Shown: in pieces, positions 24,566 through 34,245 of the stretch
Numbering within the stretch: the first letter of the stretch is position 1
Layout: each line of letters starts with the position of its first letter
Source of the DNA: Aquificota bacterium
Lineage (GTDB): Bacteria; Thermosulfidibacterota; Thermosulfidibacteria; Thermosulfidibacterales; B14-G1
Assembly: GCA_015486015.1 (NCBI GenBank)
Contig: WFSL01000036.1
Location: 46,889 to 110,888, forward strand
Length of the DNA: 64,000 nt
Reading direction: 5' to 3'
Notes under the pieces: generated by a model
What the model was told of the DNA's origin: nothing
Databases searched by the model: none
The model's input: only the letters and a program-made list of their open reading frames with translations
Translations under genes and position numbers: made by a program

Positions 24566-26236
24566 TTACCCTGATGGTTCATTCCTTTTTTCCAACTCCC
24601 ACTTTCTCAACATCCACCGAAGGGGCTTCCCTGCAGGGGTCCTGGGAATGAAGTCCACAAAGAGTATATCATCTGGGACCTCATAAGAGGGCAAACGCTT
24701 TTTACACACGTGGAAGAGCTCCTCCTTGAGCCCAGGGTTTGGACTTATGCGGGGTCTGAGAGAAACAAAGGCCAAAATCCTGTTTCTCCCCTCTATCTCC
24801 TCCTCCACTACCCCCGCATCATCCACCAAGGGGTGGTCCTTCAAGGCGTCCTCTATTTCTAAGGGGCCTATCTTATGGCCCTCCTTGAAGAGGAGATCCT
24901 CCTCCCGAGAAATGAAGTATAGATACCCATCCTTGTTTTTAACCATCACATCCCCTAAGGAGGTATACCCATCTATAACAGCCCTCTCCTGTGCACGAAG
25001 CAACCTCCCATCGTCTGCATGTGGCTTCCAGTAAATGGCCCCGGTTGGCCCTTTCACCAACTTTCTCCCCATTTCACCAGGCCTGCACTCCATCCCATCA
25101 TCCCTAACCAACCTCACCTCGAACCCTGGGATAGGCACACCCACCGATGCCGCTCTTGGCTTCATACTGACAGCATTGGAAGCTACCAAATGCAAAAACT
25201 CCGTGGCACCTAACCCCTCCATAAGGGGGAGGCCTGTCCTCCTCAGCCACTCCTGGTAAACCCTCACCCCCAAAGTACTCCCCCCTGTGGTGCACAGCCT
25301 CAAACTGGACAAGTCAAATGCCTCAAAATCCGGCGTCTCCACGAGCCTTTGATATGTACTACTCAACCCCGTAAGTACTGTAACCCTGTGCTCTTCCAGC
25401 TTCGTGAGCATCTCCTCCGGAACAAATCTGGGGACAAGGGAAACCGCCGCCCCAGCCCAGAAAGGGATAAGGCAAAATGTGCCATAGCCTGCTGCAAAGG
25501 TAACGGGAGCAGAACCACCAATGACATCGCCTTTGACCAGGCGCCAGACATATTTATTGACTAAGTAACACTCCGTTAAGATGCTTTTGACCAGGTGAAC
25601 GCACCCCTTGGGCCTACCAGTAGTACCAGAGGTGTGCAGGATTACGCCCACATCGTCCAGGGCTACATCTTCCAAGATATAGACATCGCTACCCCTTTCC
25701 AGCATCTCCTCTAAGGAGAGGCAGCCCTCCTCCCGAACCACCTGAGCAGGTGCCCTTACCAGAACCACGTGCTCAATGCGTTCGAGTTTCCCCAAAATGG
25801 GTTGGATATTTCTATAAAAGGAGTGGCTCACCACTAAGCAACGGGCCTCCACATTATTCAGAATGGAGAGCATATTCTCCTGGGTCCAGAAGGGCGAGGT
25901 GGGTACCGGTATAGCCCCCAGACGAGAGATGGCAAAGTTCACCATGATGGCCTCTGGGGAGTTGAACAGCATATATGCTACCCTACTTTCCTTCCCTATG
26001 CCCCTCTCTGCCAAGGCATTCGCTATTCTTAAGGAGCCAGAGTATATCTCCCCATAGGTATATCGAGTATCGCGGAAATAAACCGCCACCTGTTCCCTAT
26101 CTCCACCTTCCACATGGCGGTCCAGGAGTGCATAGGCCAGATTGGCTTTCGGAGGGAAAACCATCTCGCTGGGAATTACAATCTCCGGCCACAGATGCTT
26201 AGGTGGCAGATGATACTCCTCAACGATCCTCCCCAT
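24566..26236 (-). CDS. AMP-dependent acyl/aryl-CoA ligase
   Basis: 556 residues from ATG 26236 (TAGGAGG five bases upstream). Adenylate-forming motifs: P-loop LHTSGTTGRPKGCVH, GLGATEFLH in place of YGxTE, SLGDVMVKNKDGYLYFISREED hinge, and catalytic Lys in PRTPAGKPLRWML. Overall layout is closest to benzoate-CoA/2-aminobenzoate-CoA-type and short-chain acyl-CoA ligases. It would activate a carboxylic acid with ATP and CoA. Stop of the upstream phosphoglycerate mutase lies next to the ribosome-binding site, so the two form one transcription unit; their link is not obvious. An aromatic or branched acid substrate would fit the bbs-like operon at 11-17 kb, but this is speculation. Confidence 0.85.
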   Translation of the reverse strand: MGRIVEEYHLPPKHLWPEIVIPSEMVFPPKANLAYALLDRHVEGGDREQVAVYFRDTRYTYGEIYSGSLRIANALAERGIGKESRVAYMLFNSPEAIMVNFAISRLGAIPVPTSPFWTQENMLSILNNVEARCLVVSHSFYRNIQPILGKLERIEHVVLVRAPAQVVREEGCLSLEEMLERGSDVYILEDVALDDVGVILHTSGTTGRPKGCVHLVKSILTECYLVNKYVWRLVKGDVIGGSAPVTFAAGYGTFCLIPFWAGAAVSLVPRFVPEEMLTKLEEHRVTVLTGLSSTYQRLVETPDFEAFDLSSLRLCTTGGSTLGVRVYQEWLRRTGLPLMEGLGATEFLHLVASNAVSMKPRAASVGVPIPGFEVRLVRDDGMECRPGEMGRKLVKGPTGAIYWKPHADDGRLLRAQERAVIDGYTSLGDVMVKNKDGYLYFISREEDLLFKEGHKIGPLEIEDALKDHPLVDDAGVVEEEIEGRNRILAFVSLRPRISPNPGLKEELFHVCKKRLPSYEVPDDILFVDFIPRTPAGKPLRWMLRKWELEKRNEPSG

Positions 26237-26248
26237 TCCCACCTCCTA

Positions 26249-27469
26249 TTAGGCGCCGAATTTTCTCAGCTTCAGCGCATGGGCCATCATCAGTGGTAAG
26301 GCCTCCATCGCTGGGAAACGTCCGAGACACCCCTCTGCACATGCCCTCTCAGAAAAGGCCTGATGAGGCATCCTCCTCACATAGGGAGAAGATAGGAGAA
26401 AGGGATTAGGATGCCAGCTATGCCCTTTGAGCAGGGCGGGTGTGGAATGATCCCCTGTGATTACCAATACGTCGGGCTTCAAGGCAAGGATGCGGGGAAG
26501 CATCTCGTCAAACTCCTCTATCACCCCCACCTTTGCAGGAAAGTTCCCATCCTCCCCATAAGAGTCTGTCTTCTTCACATGGAAGTAAAAGAATGTATAC
26601 TTATCCCAGTGCCTCTCAAGGGTCTCCACCTCTTGCTCCAATTCCATCCCCCCTATGGAGAGGACCTCCATACCCACGAGTCTTGCCAATCCACGATACA
26701 TGGGGTACGTGGCTATGGCACCAGCCTTCAACTTGAAAAGTTCTTCCATGGATGGTATGTGGGGCACCTCCGAGAAGCCCCTCAAGAGCACAAAGTTGGC
26801 CCTCTCCTCCTTGCTAAGGACCTCTCTCACACGGGTGAGGAGCTCCTCCACCACCTGCACTGTCCTCTCACCCTCTTGGCAGGTTGCCACAGGCGGATAT
26901 GGTTCCACACCCTCGTGCTGAGGGTCTGTGTCCGCTATACATCCACAAAGCCCCTCACCCCGTAAGCGGAGGGCAAAGCGATGCTCCATCCCAGGAGTGA
27001 AAAGCACCTCTACATCCTGAATCTCACCTATGGCTTCTTGAAGCCTGACGCAGAGCTCCCGGTTCTTCTCCGTGGGGATCCTGCCCGCCCGACGGTCCAT
27101 CACCACCAACTGCCCTTTCCTCTCCTCCACGGTACAAAAGTTGCCCCTTATCGCCACATCCCCCTTTTGCAGCTCTACATCGAGACCGAGATTCTCCAGC
27201 ACACCCCTTCCAATCTCATACCTCAGCGGATCATACCCAAAGAGGGCAAGGTGAGCAGGGCCTGAGCCAGGCGTAATCCCGTATGATACGGGATAGGTGA
27301 GCCCCAAAGCCGAGCGCCTTGCTAACCTATCCATGTTGGGGGTATGGGCTACCTCAAGCTCCGTTTCTCCACCTTCGCCAGGTAGCCCACCCAGCCCGTC
27401 CAATACCACAAGGAGCATCCTGCTCTCTGTCTCTACAGATAGCCCTCTAAGAAGCGACTCACGATCCAT
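26249..27469 (-). CDS. apgM: Cofactor-independent phosphoglycerate mutase, archaeal type
   Basis: 406 residues from ATG 27469 (AAGGGGG upstream; GTG 27475 possible). Archaeal-type aPGAM of the alkaline-phosphatase superfamily: metal-binding Asp in [19 protein letters not shown], nucleophile region [19 protein letters not shown], and C-terminal metal ligands in [21 protein letters not shown]. It interconverts 3- and 2-phosphoglycerate. Bacterial homologs exist in anaerobes and thermophiles and may be the only phosphoglycerate mutase or have a different phosphoryl substrate. First gene of a two-gene unit with the CoA ligase. Confidence 0.9.
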   Translation of the reverse strand: MDRESLLRGLSVETESRMLLVVLDGLGGLPGEGGETELEVAHTPNMDRLARRSALGLTYPVSYGITPGSGPAHLALFGYDPLRYEIGRGVLENLGLDVELQKGDVAIRGNFCTVEERKGQLVVMDRRAGRIPTEKNRELCVRLQEAIGEIQDVEVLFTPGMEHRFALRLRGEGLCGCIADTDPQHEGVEPYPPVATCQEGERTVQVVEELLTRVREVLSKEERANFVLLRGFSEVPHIPSMEELFKLKAGAIATYPMYRGLARLVGMEVLSIGGMELEQEVETLERHWDKYTFFYFHVKKTDSYGEDGNFPAKVGVIEEFDEMLPRILALKPDVLVITGDHSTPALLKGHSWHPNPFLLSSPYVRRMPHQAFSERACAEGCLGRFPAMEALPLMMAHALKLRKFGA

Positions 27470-27632
27470 ATGCACCCCCTTTTTCTGCCCTGAGAGATTG
27501 CCAATCTTTATTAGTATACCAGGATGCCTTAACCTCCACTATTCAAATATCCACATCCCCACCCCTGGATGTCAAGGAAAAGGAACCTCATGGTATTGCC
27601 AACATAGGCCCCATTATGAGAAGGATTATTTG

Positions 27633-28055
27633 ATGAGCAGGCCATCATTGGATAAAATTTTGCTGAGGATATCCTCCAGCCCCTTGGTGAGGCTATTGGG
27701 GATAGAGATCGTGAAAGCTGCAAGTGGATATGCACTTGTGGCCCTAAACGTGAAAGAAAGGCACCTTAATAGCTTGGGTACCCTCCATGGTGGAGTAATA
27801 GCCTCCCTAAACGATGTGGCTTGTGGCATTGCCGTAAATACCCTCCTTACGCCAGGATTCACTGGGGTAAGCCTGGACCTAAGGGTGGAATTCATCAACC
27901 CTGCAGGCATAGGCAAGGTTCACTGCGAAGCACGGGTCTCTGAAAAGAAGACCAGGGTAGCATTCGCCTCCTCTAAAATGAGGGATGAGGAAGGCAACAT
28001 CATTTCCACAGCCTCAGCCACTTACTTTATCAGGCCCTTCGAGGAGAATGGGTAA
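27633..28055 (+). CDS. PaaI-like hotdog-fold thioesterase
   Basis: 140 residues from ATG 27633, preceded by GAGAAGGA. The hotdog motif is clear: HLNSLGTLHGGVIASLNDVACG with catalytic-loop His-Gly-Gly and the following Asp on the central helix, and SLDLRVEFINPA. The family hydrolyses acyl-CoA esters, often phenylacetyl-CoA-type or hydroxybenzoyl-CoA. Divergent from the phosphoglycerate mutase/CoA ligase unit; its TAA overlaps the next ATG (TAATG). A longer upstream frame to 27297 is a shadow over the divergent gene. Confidence 0.88.
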   Translation: MSRPSLDKILLRISSSPLVRLLGIEIVKAASGYALVALNVKERHLNSLGTLHGGVIASLNDVACGIAVNTLLTPGFTGVSLDLRVEFINPAGIGKVHCEARVSEKKTRVAFASSKMRDEEGNIISTASATYFIRPFEENG

Positions 28056-29050
28056 TGGAGGCGGACCTGGCCAAGAAGATAGAAGAACTCCAGAGATACG
28101 GGTTTTCATTTGCTCCCGGTCAGATCATAGCAGCGGCCATCCAACTCGAAATCTTTCCATTGATTGAACAGGCCAAAACCCCCGAGGAAGTGGCCAGAGA
28201 GAGGGGAATGTCCATCAAGGGGGTAAGGCGCCTACTCGATGCCCTAAGGGCACTTGGCATTCTCATCGAGACCGAAGGAAGCTATAAGATTGAACCCCAA
28301 CTCAGGGAGCTCTTTCTGCCAGAGTCACCCCTCTACATGGGCTCCTACTTCCTCCACCTTCAGGCACTGCACAAGCTGTGGAGCCACCTTCCACAGTCAG
28401 TGATCTCCGGCAGGCCGGTGGAGAGGAAAAGGGATCCCAAGTTTCCTGTAAACATTGCCAAGGGCCTCTTCCCCCTTAACTGGTTCCAGGCATTAATGCT
28501 TGGAAAACAAAAAGAACTTCCTGAGAGGGGTAACGTCCTGGATGTAGCTGGGGGATCTGGAGTATGGAGCAGTGGCATACTCATCCATCGCCCTGAACTC
28601 AAGGGGACCCTCTTGGACCTTCCACCTGTAGTGGAAGAGGCTGCTAAACCTACCCTAAAAAGGATAGGCCTGCTATCCCGATACACGTTCATTCCAGGCG
28701 ACATGTTCGAAACCCCTTGGGGGGAAGGGTACGCATGTGTGATACTGGGCCACATCTGCCATGCCTTGGGTGAAGACGGAATAGTGGTCCTGATAGAGAA
28801 GGCCAGGAAAGCCTTAGCCCCCCAAGGCATCTTGATCATCATAGACTTCTTTCCCACACCAGAGGGCACCTTTTCCAGCATCTTTGCCCTCAACATGTTA
28901 CTGGCCACTGAGCAGGGGGGAGTACATGACCAAGAGACGTACGAGCGCTGTCTTCGCAAGGGGGGATTTTCACTCCAGAAGCTCATACCCCTAACAGATT
29001 CCAGGGGAAGCACCGCTATTATCGCCACCCCAGGTACGCCGCTACGATGA
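28055..29050 (+). CDS. SAM-dependent O-methyltransferase (ASMT/hydroxyneurosporene type)
   Basis: 331 residues. N-terminal winged-helix dimerisation domain (residues ~10-90: AAIQLEIFPLIEQAKTPEEVARERG, RRLLDALRALGIL) followed by a Rossmann methyltransferase with SAM loop LDVAGGSGVW and the catalytic-base region LGHICHALGEDG. This layout is typical of plant COMT-like, acetylserotonin and bacteriochlorophyll/carotenoid O-methyltransferases. Methyl acceptor unknown. Translationally coupled to the thioesterase upstream. Its 3' end overlaps the convergent NagA-like gene by 9 bases. Confidence 0.8.
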   Translation: MEADLAKKIEELQRYGFSFAPGQIIAAAIQLEIFPLIEQAKTPEEVARERGMSIKGVRRLLDALRALGILIETEGSYKIEPQLRELFLPESPLYMGSYFLHLQALHKLWSHLPQSVISGRPVERKRDPKFPVNIAKGLFPLNWFQALMLGKQKELPERGNVLDVAGGSGVWSSGILIHRPELKGTLLDLPPVVEEAAKPTLKRIGLLSRYTFIPGDMFETPWGEGYACVILGHICHALGEDGIVVLIEKARKALAPQGILIIIDFFPTPEGTFSSIFALNMLLATEQGGVHDQETYERCLRKGGFSLQKLIPLTDSRGSTAIIATPGTPLR

Positions 29051-30103
29051 ACCCCCAGAAATCAAATCCAGCCCTTCCCCAGGGGAGAACCTGTAGATGG
29101 TTCCCCCCTGAGCAGTAACTACGGCAGGCTGCTCACCAAGGAGGCGCGCAGCGTTTCTAAGCAAGGCAGGAATAGACACTGAAAATGGCCATATCCCCTC
29201 CTGATCAAGAAAGAGAAGGGCATCAAATAGGGTGATCGCAGTGCCGAACAGCCTCCCATCTCGCCGCACTGTAGCCCCTCCCCTCTTCACTATCTCCACC
29301 CCCATCCATGACATACATTCCGGTCCCCCTGCAGCCAGTGGTGAGCCATCAGAGATGGGCAACAGCCCATCCGGTCCTTTCAGCTTCACTATCATCCTTT
29401 GCACCATGGGGTGCAGATGCCCAACCTCTGGAATGAACTCTACTGTAACCATGGGGTGGAGTAGGGCAGCGAGGGCCACACCAGGTGCCCGATGGTGCAG
29501 GGGAGACATGGCATTGAAAAGGTGAGTAACCAGCCGAGCCCCCCAGGCAAATGCACAGAGGGCCTCCTCTTCCGTGGCCTGAGTGTGACCCAGCGAGACT
29601 ACCACGCCACGCTCCACCAAGGCAGGGATAATCCTCTTGGCTTCAGGCAATTCAGGGGCCACGGTCACCACCCTGACCAAGGGCCCGAACCTATCCAGAA
29701 TAGAAAGAAAACCCTCAACGCTCCAATCACCGACACCTTCCATACCACCCACCATCTCGGGATTGATAAATGGGCCCTCCAGATACACACCAAGGAGCCT
29801 TGCCTCACCCTCCCTGGGAGACATTTGCACATCCCCCAAGACAGAGAGGCTCGCCTCAAGTGCTTCAGGAGCCAATAGGGGTAAGGTGGCCAGGAGTGCC
29901 GATGTTCCCCTCACAAACTGGGCCCTTAGAGCCCCCCTCACCTCCTCCTCCTGAAGGGAGGCGAAAGCATATCCTCCTCCACCATGCACATGAATATCCC
30001 ACAGGCCTGGAAAGAGAAAACCACCTTCACCCTCCGCCCTCAGCCCCCTCGCATCTATTATCGGAATCCCTTCCCGGCTCTGCACAGCCCCCATGCCCTC
30101 CAT
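29042..30103 (-). CDS. nagA: N-acetylglucosamine-6-phosphate deacetylase-like amidohydrolase
   Basis: About 353 residues from ATG 30103. Core motifs of NagA: GLWDIHVHGGGG (metal-binding HxH), VYLEGPFINPE (metal Glu), SLGHTQATEEEA, THLFNAMSPLHHRAPG and DGSPLAAGG (catalytic Asp is the D of ISDG). It removes the acetyl group of GlcNAc-6-phosphate in amino-sugar recycling. Start is uncertain: ATG 30103 lacks a ribosome-binding site, GTG 30085 has GGAGGG nine bases upstream, and the open frame reaches 30193, overlapping the divergent cfa start. With the shorter starts the N-terminal beta-sandwich part is shorter than usual. No nagB is nearby. Confidence 0.85.
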   Translation of the reverse strand: MEGMGAVQSREGIPIIDARGLRAEGEGGFLFPGLWDIHVHGGGGYAFASLQEEEVRGALRAQFVRGTSALLATLPLLAPEALEASLSVLGDVQMSPREGEARLLGVYLEGPFINPEMVGGMEGVGDWSVEGFLSILDRFGPLVRVVTVAPELPEAKRIIPALVERGVVVSLGHTQATEEEALCAFAWGARLVTHLFNAMSPLHHRAPGVALAALLHPMVTVEFIPEVGHLHPMVQRMIVKLKGPDGLLPISDGSPLAAGGPECMSWMGVEIVKRGGATVRRDGRLFGTAITLFDALLFLDQEGIWPFSVSIPALLRNAARLLGEQPAVVTAQGGTIYRFSPGEGLDLISGGSS

Positions 30104-30171
30104 AGAGGTGATTGACAATTTCCCAAAATTAAGCAAATTTAAGGTAATAAAAAAAGAGGTTGGAAGTGAAG

Positions 30172-31461
30172 ATGGTTCAAGATAATTTGTCACTGCTAAA
30201 GGAGGTCTTTTCAGAATACGAGCCCGCCTATTTTAAATTCAGACTCTGGAATGGGGAAGAATGGGCACCTCCAGGGCTAAAAGAGGCCAAGGCCACCGTT
30301 GTGATCAATAACCCCAGGATAATGGCCCATATCCTTGCCTTCCCCACAGAATTGAGGATGGGCGAGGCCTATATCTATGGTGACATTGATATAGAAGGGG
30401 ACATCTACGCGGTCTTTCCAGTAGAGAGATACCTAAGGCAGAAATACAAGAGACTTGTAACAAACCCCCTCTTCTGGAGAAAGGTACACAAGCTAAAAAG
30501 GAGCATACGGGACTTCGAAAGGCTTGAGGGTCGGCGCAAGGCCTCCTTGAAGGGAAAGATGCATACCATAGAGAGGGACCGCCAGGCCATATCATACCAT
30601 TACGACCTGCCCCCAGAGTTCTATGCCCTCTACTTAGACCCTATGATGAATTACTCCTGCGCTTATTTCCGCGATCCCCAAGAGGACTTGGCTACCGCCC
30701 AAAAAAATAAATTAGAGCTCATTTGTCGTAAGCTCAGACTCAAACCAGGGGAACGGGTGCTGGACATCGGATGTGGGTGGGGAGGCTTTGTAGTATATGC
30801 AGCAAAGCACCATCGGGTCCGGGTCACAGGCATCACCCTCAGCGAAAAGCAGGCCCAGTATGCCCAAGAGTGGATAAAGAGGGAGGGGCTCCAGGACCTG
30901 GCCAAGGTAGAGCTCAAGGACTACAGGGAAATGCAGGAACTTGAGGCCTTCCACAAACTAGTAAGCATTGGAATGTTTGAACATGTAGGTGGTTCTATGC
31001 TCAAGACCTACTTTCGGCAGGCATGGAGGCTCCTGAAGCCTGGTGGGGCATTCCTCAACCATGGAATCGCCTCAGATTGGGGACCCATTCGCTTCAGGAA
31101 GTGGTCATTCACAGAGCACTATGTCTTTCCAGACGGTCAACTCGTACCTATCAGCAAGACTCTCTCTATTGCTGAAAAAGCCGGGTTTGAGGTGAGGGAT
31201 GTAGAGTCTCTAAGGGAGCACTATGCCCTTACACTCCGCCACTGGGTGAAGAATTTGGAAGCACATCAGGAGGAGGCCTTAAGGATAGTAGATCCCGTCA
31301 CTTACAGGGTCTGGCACCTTTACATGGCAGGTGCATCACATGGATTTGCTACAAACAGACAAGGTGTCTACCAAGCCCTCCTGATCAAAACAGACAGCGA
31401 GGGGAGACACCCCTTACCAAATACACGGGAAGACATTTATAGGGAATGGCGCGTCTCCTGA
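30172..31461 (+). CDS. cfa: Cyclopropane-fatty-acyl-phospholipid synthase
   Basis: About 429 residues from ATG 30172. Transfers a methylene from S-adenosylmethionine to unsaturated acyl chains of membrane phospholipids. N-terminal lipid-binding domain, then [23 protein letters not shown] (catalytic region Cys), SAM loop [22 protein letters not shown] (active-site Glu) and [11 protein letters not shown]. Full family length. The TTG/GTG codons at 30160/30166 are possible alternative starts. Divergent from nagA; convergent and overlapping by 25 bases with the next gene. Confidence 0.93.
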   Translation: MVQDNLSLLKEVFSEYEPAYFKFRLWNGEEWAPPGLKEAKATVVINNPRIMAHILAFPTELRMGEAYIYGDIDIEGDIYAVFPVERYLRQKYKRLVTNPLFWRKVHKLKRSIRDFERLEGRRKASLKGKMHTIERDRQAISYHYDLPPEFYALYLDPMMNYSCAYFRDPQEDLATAQKNKLELICRKLRLKPGERVLDIGCGWGGFVVYAAKHHRVRVTGITLSEKQAQYAQEWIKREGLQDLAKVELKDYREMQELEAFHKLVSIGMFEHVGGSMLKTYFRQAWRLLKPGGAFLNHGIASDWGPIRFRKWSFTEHYVFPDGQLVPISKTLSIAEKAGFEVRDVESLREHYALTLRHWVKNLEAHQEEALRIVDPVTYRVWHLYMAGASHGFATNRQGVYQALLIKTDSEGRHPLPNTREDIYREWRVS

Positions 31462-31898
31462 GGCATAAATTCCCGGCGGAAGGGACCCATAAGAAAGGCC
31501 TCTAATGCATCAATAGAAGGGAACACACGCGAGGAGGTGATCCTCACAAGCCAGTTTTCCACCATAGGGGTAATGGCCCAGACAGGGATGCCCTTCAGAT
31601 AGGCCTCCCACATTTCGACTGCTGTACCCATAGAAGCGGATGGCAAATAGGCCACCAGCAAGGAGGAACTCCTTACGAGCTCTATGTGATGGATAAAGGT
31701 CTCCTTAGCCTCCTCATCCGTGTACTCCACACTCCCAGGATGATTCTCCACAGGGCAATAAATCTCCCACCTTGGAAACGCCTTAGCCAATATCTCCTTA
31801 AGCCTGGGACGATAATCCTGGCTCCAGACGTCCTTTCCTCTACATGAGCCTTGAATGATCCCTGCTATAAAAACACGCTTTTCCACGAGAAATTTCAT
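31437..31898 (-). CDS. Nucleoside 2-deoxyribosyltransferase-superfamily protein
   Basis: 153 residues from ATG 31898 (GGAGAGTGAGG upstream; GTG 31907 possible). [13 protein letters not shown] at the start and [23 protein letters not shown] match the NDT/DRT superfamily, in which the Met-Gly-Thr...Glu segment carries the nucleophilic Glu. Members remodel nucleosides or hydrolyse nucleotide N-glycosidic bonds (like DNPH1). The 3' end overlaps the cfa end on the other strand. Confidence 0.7.
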   Translation of the reverse strand: MKFLVEKRVFIAGIIQGSCRGKDVWSQDYRPRLKEILAKAFPRWEIYCPVENHPGSVEYTDEEAKETFIHHIELVRSSSLLVAYLPSASMGTAVEMWEAYLKGIPVWAITPMVENWLVRITSSRVFPSIDALEAFLMGPFRREFMPQETRHSL

Positions 31899-31934
31899 TA
31901 TCCTCACTCTCCGCCAGGTGTCAACGATGACCTC

Positions 31935-32786
31935 CTAAAAGGTGTAGCCCAGCCCCTTCAAAAATTTCAGGGCCGTTTCTCCTGTGAGATTGGCCACAGT
32001 ACCTTTGGAAAATCCCCAATGGGAAAGCACATCATAAACCTGCTGGAGGGTCCCTGCACCCGCAGGATGGTCAGAACCGAACATAATGCGGTGGCTCCAT
32101 TGCTCCACCCTCTCCCCAAACCAATCAAGATTTAGGGACCCCCTTACACCAGAGGGCCAATCCATCTGTATGTATGAAAACACATTGGTGGCATCAAGAT
32201 ACACATTCTCACTCTCCTCCAAAAAGGAAAAGGCATCTTCAAATCTGGGATAGAACATATGAATCACCACCAGCCTTAGCCTTGGGTAGCGCTTCAAAAG
32301 AGGCATCACCCTCTTAGGTGGCATGCTTTTCCCATAAAGCTCGTCAAAGCCTGTGTGAAGAAAGAGGGGGTACCCATGCTCCTCCAACCACTCGTAAACA
32401 GGGAAAAGCCTCTCATCCCATGGCTCAAAACCCTGCACAAAAGGATGGAGCTTCACACCCCAGAATCCCTTTTTCTCCCCTAACCACCAGGATACCAGGT
32501 CCAACAGGTTGGAGTTCTCCACATGGAAGGAGAGGAACGGGACCATTCCCCTCACCTGGGTCGCAACCTTAAGGGCAAACCTGTTTAGATGCCCCGTTTC
32601 AGAGGGTGCAAGGGGAAAATGGAAGGCAAAGAAGTGCTCTACCCCCTCTCCCCTGAGATCTTCCACCACATTCACCCAGGTGTAGTCTGGAGATACAGGG
32701 TGATGAGGAAAGGTCCTCCTCATCCAACGTATGAGCCCCGCCATCCTATATCTGGGCAAAATATGGACGTGAGCATCCACCCTCAT
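31935..32786 (-). CDS. Amidohydrolase-2 family metal-dependent hydrolase
   Basis: 283 residues from ATG 32786 (TTG 32804 possible; no clear ribosome-binding site). TIM-barrel amidohydrolase: N-terminal MRVDAHVHILP (HxH), VKLHPFVQGF, PLFLHTGFDELYG, LVVIHMFYPRFEDA and FGSDHPAGAG (metal Asp). This group contains decarboxylases (ACMSD-like) and hydrolases of unknown substrate. Same direction as the following deoxyribosyltransferase-like gene, with 36 bases between. Confidence 0.8.
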   Translation of the reverse strand: MRVDAHVHILPRYRMAGLIRWMRRTFPHHPVSPDYTWVNVVEDLRGEGVEHFFAFHFPLAPSETGHLNRFALKVATQVRGMVPFLSFHVENSNLLDLVSWWLGEKKGFWGVKLHPFVQGFEPWDERLFPVYEWLEEHGYPLFLHTGFDELYGKSMPPKRVMPLLKRYPRLRLVVIHMFYPRFEDAFSFLEESENVYLDATNVFSYIQMDWPSGVRGSLNLDWFGERVEQWSHRIMFGSDHPAGAGTLQQVYDVLSHWGFSKGTVANLTGETALKFLKGLGYTF

Positions 32787-32883
32787 GTTTTTAAATATTA
32801 TCAATGAGACTCCAATAGTTCAAACAACCCAGAAAAACAGGCCACCCCTTTTGTTTTTGGGAGACTGGATTATCCTTTTATAT

Positions 32884-33633
32884 ATGGGAGAAAAGACTAA
32901 AGGTTTAACGTCAATAAAGATTGGGACCTCAGGATGGAACTATCCCCATTGGCGTGAGGCCTTCTACCCTCGTGGGCTCTCTTCCTCCCAATGGTTGGGA
33001 TTTTACGCCCAACACTTTGAGACTGTAGAGATAAACGCCACCTTCTATGGACGCCCCAAAAACTCAACATTGGAAAGGTGGTACAAACGTACCCCACCAA
33101 ACTTCACCTTCTCTGTAAAGGCCAATCGCTACATCACTCATATAAAGCGGCTCAAAGAGGTAAAGGAGGCTATGGAAAGGCTCTACAGAGACCTCGCCCC
33201 ACTGAAGGGAAAGTTGGGGGTGCTCCTCTTTCAGTTACCCCCAAGCCTTTCATTCTCCTACGAAAGAATGGAAGAGTTCCTGAGACTCTTGGACCCAAGC
33301 ATTCCTACTACCGTGGAAGTACGCCACAAGAGCTTCATCACGCAAGAGTTTTTTGACCTCTTGAGAAACCACCAAGTGGCATTCTGCATCTCAGACACTG
33401 CAGGGCACTACCCCTCTCTCGCGTACGAGATAACCGCAGACTTCACCTACATCAGACTCCATGGCTCCAGACTACTCTATGCTTCCAACTACACTCTTGA
33501 GGAACTCTCTGAATGGGCGAACAGAATCAAGTCTTGGGGAGTAAATGCCTTCGTCTACTTTGACAACGATGCCTGTGGATACGCCGTCTCCAATGCCCTG
33601 CAATTAAAGAAGATCATCGAAGCGCAAGGATAA
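32884..33633 (+). CDS. DUF72 family protein (YecE-like)
   Basis: 249 residues from ATG 32884. TIM-barrel DUF72 motifs: IKIGTSGWNYPHWREAFYP, ETVEINATFYGRP, FSVKANRYITHIKRL, LLFQLPPS and TTVEVRHKSF, ending with AFVYFDNDACGYAV. Function unknown; the conserved Glu/Asp/His set suggests a sugar- or nucleic-acid-acting enzyme. The start has no obvious ribosome-binding site. Divergent from the amidohydrolase and convergent with the SlyD-like gene. Confidence 0.88.
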   Translation: MGEKTKGLTSIKIGTSGWNYPHWREAFYPRGLSSSQWLGFYAQHFETVEINATFYGRPKNSTLERWYKRTPPNFTFSVKANRYITHIKRLKEVKEAMERLYRDLAPLKGKLGVLLFQLPPSLSFSYERMEEFLRLLDPSIPTTVEVRHKSFITQEFFDLLRNHQVAFCISDTAGHYPSLAYEITADFTYIRLHGSRLLYASNYTLEELSEWANRIKSWGVNAFVYFDNDACGYAVSNALQLKKIIEAQG

Positions 33634-33673
33634 AAGGGAAAGCCCTTTCCCCCTATTCTGGCCACCCACCACC

Positions 33674-34168
33674 TTAGGCCAAGCCTTCCCGCTCTGATCC
33701 CTCTGAAGAGGCCATGCTAAGAAGCTCATCAGGAGTGAGCTCTCGAACACCCTTAACACGAAGCTTAAAGTACAGTGTCCTCCCAGCCAAGGGATGGTTG
33801 AAGTCCACCTTCACCTGATCCTCCGTTACATCAGCTATCCTGAACGGATACTGCTCCCCTTGAGGGGTCTCCATCATCATGGTGCTTCCCACCTCCAGCT
33901 CGGTACCGGGAGGAAATTGGGAACGGGGCACATCATAAATGGCCTCCTCAAGGACTGGGCCATAGGCCTTCTCTGGAGGTAAAACTACTTCTACTTCATC
34001 TCCCTCCTCCTTCCCCTCCAGGGCCTCTTCTATAGCTGGGAGCACACTACTTCTCCCAAAATAGAAGATAAAAGGCCTCCTCGTCTCCAGGGTGGACTCC
34101 AAGAGTCGGCCATCATCAAGATGGAGCTCGTAATCCACTGTAACCACCGTGTCCTTACCAACTTTCAT
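33674..34168 (-). CDS. slyD: FKBP-type peptidyl-prolyl isomerase, SlyD-like
   Basis: 164 residues. MKVGKDTVVTVDYELHLDDGRLLEST at the N-terminus, LPAIEEALEGKEEGDEVEVVLPPEKAYG (FKBP core interrupted by the insert-in-flap chaperone domain) and VDFNHPLAGRTLYFKLRVKGV near the end are diagnostic for SlyD. It speeds proline isomerisation and chaperones nascent proteins. The His-rich metal tail of E. coli SlyD is missing, so the nickel-delivery role is unlikely. Confidence 0.92.
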   Translation of the reverse strand: MKVGKDTVVTVDYELHLDDGRLLESTLETRRPFIFYFGRSSVLPAIEEALEGKEEGDEVEVVLPPEKAYGPVLEEAIYDVPRSQFPPGTELEVGSTMMMETPQGEQYPFRIADVTEDQVKVDFNHPLAGRTLYFKLRVKGVRELTPDELLSMASSEGSEREGLA

Positions 34169-34245
34169 AAAACAGCCTCCTTTATGGTTTACTTGACCCT
34201 AAAAGATGCCCTCCCCTTTGTCAAACAAAAGAAGAAGGCAAATCC

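Noticed and set aside
27297-27632. N-terminal extension of the thioesterase gene
   Set aside because: It overlaps the divergent phosphoglycerate mutase gene; ATG 27633 has a good ribosome-binding site and gives the normal family length.
33636-33651. Hairpin GGGAAA-GCCC-TTTCCC between convergent DUF72 and SlyD-like genes as a terminator
   Set aside because: Only a 6-bp stem with weak A:T half and no T-run on either side.
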